DNA from: Tetrapyrgos nigripes
Taxonomy: Eukaryota > Basidiomycota > Agaricomycetes > Agaricales > Campanellaceae
Direction: 5' to 3'
Assembly: GCA_013368315.1 (NCBI GenBank)
Contig: JAACJM010000032.1
Span: 372,001-436,000 of the forward strand
Length of the DNA stretch: 64,000 nt
Part shown: one piece after another, positions 10,911 to 19,734 of the stretch
Layout of the letters: each line of letters opens with the position of its first letter
Numbering within the stretch: position 1 is the first letter of the stretch
The notes under the pieces: generated by a model
Told to the model about the DNA's origin: nothing
Database searches by the model: none
Seen by the model: only the letters and a program-made list of their open reading frames with translations
Translations under genes and position numbers: made by a program

Positions 10911-12609
10911 AAATCTGTTTGTGTTACAAGGTCCTTTAGGTATCCTGCTGCCTTCTCCTTCTCTTCTTCCGATAGTGACCTGATTTTGGCAGTGAATTCC
11001 GTGATATCCTTCATCGTGGTATTTGTCTCGGAAGACAAGGGTTCGGTGGTAGTCATAGTTGTTCTGATCGAAGGTTTCCAGGTCGTGTTATTGGGATTTG
11101 TTGTGGTTGACCTGGGAAACATAGGACAGTTCCATGTGGTATGTCCTTTTTTGCGACAGCCGAAACATCGTCCTTCCTTTTTCATCTTCTCTCTTTCTTC
11201 GTTTGTCAGTTTAGGTGGATATTTAGTATTCGAAGATGCACCTGGAGTATTATTTTGGAAGGCGTTTACTTCCATACTTCTCGTTCGGCTCCCTCCCATG
11301 CTTAGCGATCCCTTGGTCTGCTGCCCTCCTTCCCCTCACTGTTTATTCCACAAGGCTTTCTCTGTTTGTCGTTCCATCCAAATCATATGTTGTTTGACCG
11401 CAGCCTTCTGTAGTGTCATGAGGTTTTTGGGTTGGGATGGTAGATAGGAAATTCGGTCTACCAATCCTTTTGGAAGTCCTTTTCGATAGTACTTCATTAA
11501 TCCCTTGTCGTTATAGCCAGTATCTTTAGCGTATAGTTTGAATTGGGAGTTGTACTTATCTATATCTGCTAATGTCCCTTCCATCTTTATAGTTTCTATC
11601 TTTGCTTGAGCCTGAGATTCCCGGGATGTTGGTTTGAAATCTCGCAGGAACTCTTGTTTTACTTCTTGTAACGTCCACGACTTCTTCTTTTTCATAGATC
11701 CCAGTGACAAGTCTTTGTCTCCACTAGATGAGTCTTCGTCACTGTCACTATAGTCATCGTCTTCTTCGTAGATTTTCGCCATCATATCATGAGCCCATCA
11801 TCCTGCTTCTTCTCCTGTGAAGAGAGTGAGAAACAATAATATTTTCTCATCCTCCGTAGGGTAGACTCTGTCGTTGAGTTGAAGATAGTTGTTAAACTCA
11901 GCTAACCAGTCCTTTGCCAGGTTTCGTTCTCCTGCAAACTTCTCTGGTTTTGCCCCTCTTTCCTTCATGGTTCTATTAGGAGAAATGGAGAGATGATCCT
12001 CATCGGAAGGAGTGTCCACAGGGGTCTATTTGTCCCTCTTGCAGCGGTGGTAGCTGAGGTGGATTTGTTGTGTTTGGACATTCCAAGGGAAGAATAGAGA
12101 GTGTGAAAATTGATTGCTGGTTGTTGGGGATGGACAGATAAGGGTTCTTGGATCGCACTGGGAGTACTGTTGTCTGGAGATCTGCTAAGGGGGTTTTGTG
12201 GTTTGGTTGTAGGAAGTGGTGATTCAGATTTGGAAATAGGTTTGTTACTAGGGTCTGGTTCTTCAAATCGAGTATGTGATGAGGATTCGGCTATTGGCAG
12301 TTGAGTTTCTGAAGTGGGTTCTGATGAGACATATTGTCCAGGTAGTAATATGGGTCTGAGGTCACGCTCTAGTTCTGCTTGTGTGAGTACTCAGTTGTGT
12401 ATAGAGAATCGGTTTGGACACGGATTGTTTAGACAGGCATCCCAATGATTATTAGCTGAGAGATAACAGTCCTGTTGGCTTCGAAGATAGTATGTGTGAG
12501 GACAACGGATGCAGGCAAGGGGAATGTGAGGTGAGGAAGTACGACTGGGAACTCGGGATGCAGCATGTGATCATGATCAAGTTACTCTAGGGATTCCACT
12601 TCCGGACAT
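10907..12609 (-). pseudogene. Gag of the gypsy element (broken)
   Basis: From ATG at 12609 a frame with a Cys/His motif (CIRCPHTYY ... CYLSANNHWDAC) and a Pro/Ser-rich linker leads, after a frame change near 12030, into the capsid-like region (WLAEFNNYLQLND, 'KQEFLRDFKPTSRESQA'). It ends in the zinc knuckle CFGCRKKGHTTWNC (CX2CX4HX4C), typical of retrotransposon Gag nucleocapsids that bind RNA. In-frame TGA codons at 11800, 11338 and several in the N-terminal part sit where Arg (or Trp) is expected. The frame ends at TGA 10909-10907. Pol begins one base back, with no recognisable slippery heptamer. Gag would form the particle in which reverse transcription occurs; this copy could not make it whole. 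Confidence 0.8.
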
Positions 12610-12612
12610 ACA

Positions 12613-13112
12613 CTAGTTGGTGTCTTCAGATTCTGAAAACAGGTGGTCCCACTGATCTTCGGGGACGTCTTCCCAATAGTCTCCTCGTCGGTTGTAGTCG
12701 TTTATCCTGGGTGTTCAAGTTCGGAAATAGTCTTCGTATTCCTCTAGGCAGTATTCTAAGATATCGCAATCCTCGTAGTCGTCGTGACTGAACCAACAGG
12801 GGATAGGAGCGTTTCCGAGTTGGATGAAATAACGAGTGTCTACGACTGCCACGTAACATGTGGGTGCGTTTTCAGGAGATATCTTTATTCGAAGGTATTC
12901 AAAGATGGTTACTTCACCTTTGATCCACATCCTCTTGTTTAGTTTAAGCCAAAGGTTATCAAATGTGATGGCGTGCTTTTGTACTGTGTTTTTGACGTGT
13001 TGTGAGTAGTCTTTGAAGCTATTTGGGTCTGAATCTTCAATCCTGTGGTAGTATTCTGGTGGGGGTCAGATTTGTAGGTTGTTAAGGAGTGGTTCAAAGT
13101 TGAGAGCCAGTG
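12613..13112 (-). pseudogene. Acidic ORF upstream of gag in the gypsy element
   Basis: One minus-strand frame runs from about 13112 to a TAG at 12615-12613, interrupted only by two TGA codons at positions where Arg fits. It encodes an acidic protein with 'EYYHRIEDSDPNSFKDYS' and 'WFSHDDYEDCDILEYCLEEY', closing in Ser-Glu-Ser-Glu-Asp-Thr-Asn. No domain recognised. It is read before gag and in a different frame from pol. A run of seven A bases at its 5' end breaks the frame further upstream, so the true start is not visible. It may be a separate protein or a 5' part of Gag. Confidence 0.5.
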
Positions 13113-13397
13113 TGTATGGTTGAGGGTTTTTTTAGGATTTCAATTACAGAGCCGGTCGACCACCCTACTCAAATCAGCAAGTTTGGTTTTATGTCTCGAA
13201 ACTGTGTAGACGGGGGATGACTTCATGCAACAACTCCTTGAGCTTGTTCACGCTGGCCGACCTGTGAGGCTCCTCACACAGGGTAGAGATGATGGGCTTG
13301 GGGGCACCGTAGGGGAAAGATGGGGAATTGGTAAGTCCAGTAAGACGGAAGGATTCGTAGTGGGTTGTAAGGTCTGTTTGTGAGGTGGGTGTAAGAG

Positions 13398-13407
13398 AGT
13401 CTGTTCA
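13398..13407 (-). promoter_or_regulatory. Primer-binding site, self-priming (Tf1/sushi) type
   Basis: Three bases inside the 5' LTR the minus strand reads TGAACAGACT. This is the exact complement of AGTCTGTTCA at 13596-13587, the predicted first ten bases of the element's own RNA. No match to a tRNA 3' end (TGG...) is seen at the site. In Tf1 and its relatives reverse transcription is primed by the folded-back 5' end of the transcript, and this arrangement fits. Confidence 0.65.
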
Positions 13408-13409
13408 AG

Positions 13410-13841
13410 TGTCAAGAACGTTGTCACTTAGCAATAACCACCCAAGTCACACAATGAACCAAATAGATTGACAAGTTACAAACGAAGTGATATGGGAAGA
13501 GAGAGAGAGAGAGTAAAGACGAGTAGACAATGAGTAGCTGACTATACTCAACACTGCACTGTACTGAGAGCAGAGTGGAGACGAAGTGAACAGACTAAGG
13601 AACTAACTACAAGTCCTTTGGTATATATGTAAGAGAAGTGAATCGAGAATAAGTGAATAAGTGAGAATGTCCATGGAGATAGAAATCGGAGGAGATAAAT
13701 GATGAACATGTCAGATCAAGTGATGGTAACCGTAGACAGAGAAGATGATGGTGGTAAAGGTGAGAGAAATGAGAGAAATGAATAGTAGTCTATGGAGTTA
13801 AGAGATGAATAGGAAAATGAATAGATCGGCAATTCATGACA
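13410..13841 (-). repeat. 5' LTR of the gypsy element (432 bp)
   Basis: Starts TGTCAAG and ends TGACA on the plus strand. In the transcribed (minus) direction it carries a TATATA box at 13627-13622 and a predicted transcript start at 13596, which divide it into U3 (13841-13597) and R-U5 (13596-13410). It is the longer copy and probably closer to the original LTR. Confidence 0.9.
13596..13627 (-). promoter_or_regulatory. LTR promoter: TATA box and predicted transcript start
   Basis: On the minus strand TATATA (13627-13622) lies 31 nt upstream of the A at 13596. That A is the first base of the AGTCTGTTCA that pairs with the primer site. The normal TATA-to-start distance and the self-priming match support each other, so 13596 is my proposed RNA 5' end. 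The start site itself is inferred. Confidence 0.6.
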
Positions 13842-13846
13842 CTCAG
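13842..13846. repeat. Target-site duplication of the gypsy element, right copy (CTCAG)
   Basis: Exact copy of the left duplication at 3791-3795, directly after the LTR end (TGACA). Confidence 0.9.
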
Positions 13847-14976
13847 AGCCCGAAGTCTCCTGCTGTGCAGCCTAGCAGACTGCACAGTATTACCGTTGCT
13901 CTATCAACTCGGCTGGGCATCCATTCAACTGCCCCAATGCCAGTAGTCTCTGGCCATCTGACCCGCGTCACTGGGTCAAACCTTATTTCCAGACTCAAGA
14001 GGTCACCAGACCTTTCAAGAGTCCTTTGCACAGTACATGATGTCTTCATACCCACAGCTCAGGCTCTGAGTTTTGAAAGCCCTTCAGCCCTGGCCTGAGC
14101 TATCCAAAATCATGCAGGCTCAAGCTGAATATATGTCACCTAAAAACTGTACAGTTTATGTAATTTCTTGCATACCAAATGTCATTTTTAGGGAGGTTTT
14201 GCAATTTTGGAGTTTGAGGCTTAGTAAATGCACATTGCCTAAGTATGGGCACTGGCTGCAAACAGTTCTGTGACCTTAGTCAGTAAGACTTAAAGCAAAA
14301 TCGTCTCTGGACCTCCTCCACTTCAGACTTTCATTGTTCTACCCTGATACACATCAATTACTGGCAGCTCTAGGATACAATAAATCAAATCTACACATAA
14401 TAATCTTCCTCTGAGTCATAATCTAGGTCCTCCACAGTCACCTCCAACACACACTCTTCATTATCCTCACTCTCCTTGACATTCCTGACAGTGCCACCAC
14501 CTGCTTGTTTTCATCTTCGTTGTCTGAACTGTCATTGTTGTTTTTCTTGTGCCTCCAGCTTTTGCAGCTGCAGTTTGTGTAGCTTGAGCCCCCTGCTTTC
14601 ATTTTTTGCCTTGTCAAGGGTACTGGGCATTGACACAACATGCTTGATGCACTTTCGCTGTGTCTAGATATGCAGCAAGGGTACAGAGGAGGACATGACT
14701 TGGTTGTTTACGTTTATTTTTCTAGTCCATTTACTGTGTCTTCAGGAAATTCCACATCCATGCTCCTAGCTCGAGTATCACCTTTGGAATGTTCAGGATT
14801 TCAAGCTTTTGGGATTTGATTTATATTTAACAATTTTTTTTCAGATGGACTTGAGTTTTTCTTGACCTACATACTGCTACTGTACCTTACTCTACACTTC
14901 TGGCAAATATAAATTGTTAAATACAAATAATATCTTGAGTATTATCACATGGGTGTTTTTCTGTGAGGAATATCAT
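13847..14976. other. Region without a recognisable gene between two transposons
   Basis: Nothing convincing on either strand. Near 14620-14520 the minus strand reads, across a frame change, a charged 'KLHKLQLQKLEAQEKQQ' stretch that looks like a coiled-coil remnant, too short to assign. Confidence 0.4.
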
Positions 14977-14979
14977 TAA

Positions 14980-15009
14980 GGCCTGTTCTGTAACGGGTAT
15001 TGGATAAGG
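14980..15009 (+). repeat. Left terminal inverted repeat of the Harbinger element
   Basis: GGCCTGTTCTGTAACGGGTA followed by TTGGATAAGG. Pairs with the inverted copy at 17945-17973 with a few mismatches and a one-base length difference. Confidence 0.9.
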
Positions 15010-15184
15010 CACGCCCTGCCAAAAAAATTATGTAGGATAGGATAGACAAATATATTCATTGATGGTTGCTATCCCACCGTTGCGCGTTCAGTAAATCATT
15101 AGATTGGATAGCTGTCAAATAATATATGTGTGAGTATTCTAGTGAGTCCTCGCCTTTCTGCCTTTCTCCCTCTTCTTTTGCTGT

Positions 15185-16390
15185 ATGGATCAGTCCAAGA
15201 ACAAAGAAAATCAACAGCCTGATACTGGGGCACCTGACCCAGTCACTCCTGCCCCGAAAAGACGCCCAGGAAGGCCACCTGGCTCCAAAAACAAGCCCAA
15301 GGACCCCAACCAACCCAAACCAACTCCGAAGAAAATCAATGCTGACAGCCCGCAGACTGCCAAGAAGACCCCATGTCCTCGTGCTGTTTATAGTGTGGCT
15401 GATGACAAGAAGTTGATGGAGATATTTATAGAGCAGAAGCAGGAGGGAAATGGAATGGATAATGGTGGGTGGAAGGGCAAGGCAATTACAGCGGCTGTTG
15501 CTGGGTTGGCTGGAAGCGAGATAGAGAGTGGTGGAGCACCAAAGACTGACCAGAGTATCCATGATCATTGGGATTATGTATTTATATGCTTTGGCTTCTT
15601 TATTTTGAGTATACTCATGTACCATTCTCTTCAGCTCAAAACTGAGTTCCATATCTTCAAGTCATTGGTTGAGAAGTCTGGGTGGGGTTGGGATGATGAG
15701 AATCAGTGTGTTGAGGCAAGTGATGAGCAATGGGAGACTTTGGCCCTGGTAAGACTTCCTTCTTCTCATTTTCAACTCAAATTGAGCTATTGTTTTTGTA
15801 GGTTGATGAGTGTCTCGCTAGCTACCGAGGGAAGTCTTTTCCAATCTATGCAGATATGCTGCAGCTCCTGGAGGGGGCTTTAGCTACTGGTATCCATGCT
15901 TATCAAGCTGGAAAGGAAAGTAATACGGTATCTGATTCATCCTCTGATGGTGAAAGTGAGAAGGATGCTACTCCTGTGGCAAAATTGATATGTGGCTTAT
16001 ACTTATCCTTGTTCGTGACTGGCTCGACTGATCATCTGTTGGCAGGGTTCAAAACGTAAAGTATCTGCTCTTGTGGAGACTCCAGACCCCAAAAAGCATG
16101 GTCGTCGTGACCGCAGTGGTAGATCATCAACCTCTTCATCACTCATGCATATGTCTCATGCTATGGATAACGTCGCATTGGCTATGAAAGATGATAGTGA
16201 TGATTTGGGCAAGAAGGTGAAGAAGCAGGCTTGTGAACTGGTGAGAGGTGTAGAGGGTTTGTCGTTGGGTGATAAAGCCAAACTCCTCTTGCTCATTTCA
16301 AAGGATAGTGATTTTGCAGAACTTCTTGTCAATACGGAGGATGATGTTGAGCTTCGCACTGAGATCTTGAAGTTGAAGCTCCAGGAGTAG
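15185..16390 (+). CDS. Myb/SANT-like DNA-binding protein of the Harbinger element
   Basis: Start at ATG 15185 (MDQSKNKENQQPDTG). Proposed exons 15185-15577, 15635-15748 and 15802 to about 15976, then from about 16047 to the TAG at 16390. The N-terminal tail has an AT-hook-like KRRPGRPPGSKNKPK. The trihelix/Myb-like domain follows: a VYSVADDKKLMEIFIEQKQ helix, GGWKGKAITAAVAGL and, across the first intron, HWDY-LKTEFHIFKSLVEKSG with WGWDDENQCVEASDEQWE. The C terminus is acidic, then helical (ELRTEILKLKLQE). In PIF/Harbinger elements this partner protein brings the transposase to the nucleus and to the TIRs. No stop or frame break was found in the conserved domain. The third intron would use the donor GTGGCA and is uncertain. 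Confidence 0.8.
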
Positions 16391-16404
16391 ATAGTTTTCT
16401 TGTA

Positions 16405-17844
16405 CTACTGTTGTGCTAAGTATGACTGATAATCTACCCACATCTTCTCTGCAATTTGATCACGTCTCGCATTTGCCTGCGTTCTTTCTGCAGCAGTCAC
16501 CCGGCTCCCCAGCATTCCCTCATCCATCAAGTCATCATCATTTCCTTCCCGTCCTAATTGAGAACTTGTTGTATGAGAATTGAAAATTAGATTCAATTCA
16601 TCAGCATTATCAGTGGGATCCAAGCAGTGAATGAAGTTATGAAGAGCAGCTGCCGCTGGTGGAAGTTTGACTTGTTTATGGAATGGATACTCTGGTGCAA
16701 CAGTAAGGATCTTGAACCTCCTCTTGTCAACACCAAAGATGCGCTCAATGACATTTCGAAGTTGAGTATGTCGTAGATTGTACAGTTCCTTGGCATTGCG
16801 GGGTCTATATGATTCAAGTGAGCGCAGAATAGTGAGTTCAAGACAGCTACAATACTGACCGTAGTGAAACCTGCTCCCATTCTTTTAGATGATAACGCAC
16901 CCCACGATATGGCACCAGTAAAACATCACAGGAAGGAAAACCTGCATTGGCAAGATATATCTTCCCTTCTGGAATCAGAAAATCGGTCCGTCGAGCATCA
17001 TCAAAAACGCGACCATCAGTGGCACTCCCTTCCCATCCACTAAGTATATAACAGAATTCCATGTCAAATGTGCATGCAGCAAGAACATTCTGGGAAATGA
17101 AGCCCTTTCGATTGCAAAAGCGGGGTACTGCATCGGCACTAACACGGGCATGAAAGTGGCATCCATCAATGGCACCAATGCAATTATCGAAGTAACCAGA
17201 GAACTAGGGATTGTTGGATATCTCCTCTGGTATACTGGTGGAGGGTAGTGTGACGTACTTGCGATAAAAAGCTCCACAGAGCATATCTAAGACTTGGCTG
17301 AAATAGCTGTCATACTAGGATTAAAAAGTGGGTATGCATTTCAATCGACTGGTACTCACCACAAGATTGTATCTCCTCCTCGTTGAAAGCGCTCCTGTAG
17401 CTCTCTATTAGAGCATGCAGATACCATGGTACGAAGGAATATCGCCACTTTCTCATCAGCTGAGACATGACGACTATCCTTTAAGCCACATGTATTGCAT
17501 AACTCCTATACAAGTGCATGAAAAACCCTTTTGTTCATGCCAAACATCCTCCAAAACCATTCATTGCGGCCTGTTTACAATTAATTTAGTTACCGCAAAT
17601 AGGACGTGGACGTTTATTACATACCTTTTAACATATCTGCTAGCCACATCTCTCCAGTGAATATACCAGTCAGAAAGGGCCTTCTGCGCTGGCTAGCAAC
17701 AGCAGCTGCAGCTGCACCAGCAGCAGTTACGACTAGGAAAGCAGCCACATGCTTTTTGCGAGACTTGGGCTTGTAGCAGACCATTGATGTGGAGGTTTGT
17801 GCAAAAGATTGGATGCGCTGATAACAGTACATAGGGGTTTTCAC
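16405..17844 (-). pseudogene. PIF/Harbinger DDE transposase with two in-frame stops
   Basis: Starts at ATG 17844 (MKTPMYCYQRIQSF). Exons join through three introns: after DMLKG (GTATGTAATA donor), after GGDTIL (GTGAGTACC donor) and after EWEQVSLR. The DDE_Tnp_4 landmarks are present: GAIDGCHFHARV (first Asp), SGWEGSATDGRVFDDA (second Asp), LLVPYRGVRYHLKEW and RNVIERIFGVDKRRFKIL (Glu). Two TAG stops interrupt the frame: one in VFHALV-stop-ELCNTCGL and one in NNP-stop-FSGYF. CAG-to-TAG fits the first. Family members are about 400 residues, as here. It would cut and paste the element; this copy is probably dead, though its partner gene and TIRs look good. Confidence 0.85.
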
Positions 17845-17944
17845 ATGGTCAGCCTATCTGATGGAACAGATTTATTATTTCCTTGTCCAATGCTTGTCGG
17901 ACAGGTATATCAAAAAATCACGTCATTTTTTTTATTCCCTAGTC

Positions 17945-17973
17945 CTATCCAATACCGGTTACAGAACGGGCCC
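17945..17973 (-). repeat. Right terminal inverted repeat of the Harbinger element
   Basis: Reads, on the minus strand, GGGCCCGTTCTGTAACCGGT followed by ATTGGATAG, matching the left repeat at 14980-15009. Confidence 0.9.
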
Positions 17974-17976
17974 TTA

Positions 17977-18762
17977 GTCGTTGAAGAAATAATAACAGCA
18001 GAGAAATACAGGGGCTGCTCTATGCTGTACATGCTTGACCTTCCTAATTGGGATGTCACAGTGCAGAGTTTAAATTTCACAGGTAGTGCCCATACTCACA
18101 TTGCCTACTGAAAACAGCATGTTTGTACATATTTGTGCACTACAGTGGCTGGGAAGGACCCCTGCGCTTGACTCTCAGGCTATTAACATCCTCCACAACT
18201 GAAATATTCCGAAACCTTTTGCTTTATTTACAGTGGTCTAATTATTGCAGTACATGTTACAAGTAGTCTTCAACTACTCCCTTCTCACTCCTGCTCTGTG
18301 CATAGGACCCCAGAGCTGTCCTTGCCTCTGTGACCCATCATCTCCATGACCCAGGTTATTGTCTTGTCTACACCATCATCATCTTTTACCTATTTCATAT
18401 TCCTTTATCTTTGTTCATGAAAACTCCTTATCATCCTGAGATTGATCTCCTGGATACCCAATTCTTGTTTCTAACTCTACCTATAGTCTATAGTTTACAT
18501 ATAGAGTCTTCTCTTTTGTATAACCCTCCCTCCTCTCCTGAATTGACCTATAAACCACTCTCACAAATCTCTTTTTTTCCTACCAAAAGCCAGGGCTAAG
18601 CCTGGGCCCTACTGTAGGGCTCACCTATGAATACAGTTTGTCATCTCTAAAAAAGCATTCTTGACAAAACATGCATTGTGGATGAACACCACCTTCTATC
18701 AGGTCTTTAGGAATAGATTTGGGATGCTGATGCTGGTCCATGGAAGGAATATGAGCAACCAG
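17977..18762. other. Region without a recognisable gene
   Basis: AT-rich DNA with short open frames but no conserved motif. A 'AGCCAGGGCTAAGCCTGGGC' near 18590 forms a small local palindrome. Confidence 0.4.
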
Positions 18763-19245
18763 TTAAGGATGAGTGTAAAGAGCGTGTTCATGAACAAAAA
18801 CTTTTTTGAATTTGATGCAGATATCACAGATAGTCAAGATATGAGAGTACATCATACAGAGATGGAGAGGCATATACCACATTAGCTTGCTGTGAGTTGC
18901 ATGTGAACATGTAACTTGAGATCCTGCCAACCGTTGCCAGCAATGTAATCGCAATCTGTGTCCAGACAGTTAAATTGCAGTAGAATAAGGGATTCCTCTG
19001 AGTCCATCATCTCCTGAGTCTCAAAGGCAACTGACAGCTTCATGTCTTTCTTCATCACATCAAGATCGTAGGATGTAAAAGACTGGTCTTCAGAAGTTGT
19101 AAAAACCACAGTAGGCTGGGCTTCTTGTAAGGGCAATAATTGATAGCAAAACTTTCAGATAATATGACACTGAGGAAACCTACCTTGCAGAAAGTACACT
19201 CCATTGGGAAAAAGCTTCCCATCTCACATCCATGGAGGTTAAGTT
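18763..19245 (-). pseudogene. Fragment of a HEL2/ZNF598-like RING E3 ubiquitin ligase
   Basis: Reading the minus strand, MECTFCK (near 19205) is followed after a non-coding gap by QPTVVFTTSEDQSFTSYDLD, KDMKLSVAFETQEMMDSEESL, FNCLDTDCDYIAGNGWQDLK and, after an intron-like break, ICDICIKFKKVFVHEHALYT. This is the zinc-finger block after the RING of HEL2/ZNF598, the E3 ligase that marks collided ribosomes. Only this block is present: the RING start and the long C-terminal half are missing, and the frame changes at least once. A truncated, relocated gene copy is the best reading. Confidence 0.7.
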
Positions 19246-19734
19246 TGGACACAACTGCCAGGTACACTGGAAGATATGTTCTGGGTTATAGATTTTCCTT
19301 CACACTTCTACCTAGACTACTACTATTCGCCAGCAATACTATCGTGTGGAACATCAGGCGGTATGGCAAACCGCAAACTATGATTGGAGAAAGAACTCCA
19401 TTCTGTCTCTCTACTGGCTGCCCGCAAGTTTAGCATTAGTCTTGACATCATGCAGACTGAGATGCTGTAAAGAACATGAGAAATGGACTACGACCTAATA
19501 GTGGCTTGCATACCAGCTTGCAAATATTGCTAGACCTCCCCTGAAAGCTGGCTGTCATCAACAAGAGCACAGTCAGTGCATAATCTGTGAAATGGATGTC
19601 TAGTCAACACGTACTGAAGTAGTCTGGTATAAAGAGTTGAGTAAGAATACTACAATTTGAGGGAGAAAGACTTGCATAGAATGATACAATGTTGACTGCA
19701 TTGGATAAATCCACCACACTATAAAAGTGTCAAA

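Larger units (their letters stand above)
3796..13841 (-). mobile_element. Ty3/gypsy chromovirus-type LTR retrotransposon (decayed, 10.0 kb)
   Basis: The element is bounded by two LTRs beginning TGTCAAGAACGTTG on the plus strand and ending in TGACA. It is flanked by the 5-bp duplication CTCAG at 3791-3795 and 13842-13846. It is transcribed on the minus strand, so the 5' LTR is the right-hand one. Order on that strand: 5' LTR, primer site, acidic ORF, gag with a CCHC knuckle, protease (LLDSGAEG), RT (YMDDI), RNase H, integrase (HHCC and DDE), chromodomain, a second acidic ORF, polypurine tract, 3' LTR. The RT-RNaseH-IN order defines Ty3/gypsy, and the C-terminal chromodomain places it among chromoviruses. 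Coding frames are broken by about sixteen TGA stops, frame changes and a 2.3-kb insertion at 6439-8754, so it cannot be autonomous. Confidence 0.95.
14980..17973. mobile_element. PIF/Harbinger DNA transposon (2994 bp)
   Basis: Terminal inverted repeats of about 29 bp: left GGCCTGTTCTGTAACGGGTA (14980 on), right end the inverted copy at 17945-17973. They differ at a few positions. The flanking trinucleotides are TAA and TTA, the TWA type of this superfamily with one mismatch. Inside are two convergent genes, as in known PIF/Harbinger elements: a Myb/SANT-like DNA-binding protein on the plus strand and a DDE transposase on the minus strand, with only about 15 bp between their stops. Confidence 0.9.

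Noticed and set aside
10900..10915. Programmed -1 frameshift between gag and pol
   Set aside because: The frames do differ by one base at a run of five T, but no X-XXY-YYZ heptamer in the gag frame is present; a mutation in the T run is as likely.
13395..13410. tRNA-primed primer-binding site
   Set aside because: No sequence complementary to a tRNA 3' CCA end follows the LTR, whereas a ten-base self-match does.
3796..13841. Reading the repeated TGA codons as recoded sense codons
   Set aside because: All sit at Arg-like sites explained by CGA to TGA, and the element's LTR differences also concentrate at CpG; host genes here use TGA as stop.
3796..13841. RIP (repeat-induced point mutation) as the cause of decay
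   Set aside because: Classical RIP acts mainly at CpA and would make TAA/TAG stops; these are nearly absent in the element.
15056..15652. 198-codon open frame on the minus strand
   Set aside because: It lies antisense to the first exons of the Myb-like gene, whose protein is clearly conserved; the minus-strand translation has no family motif.
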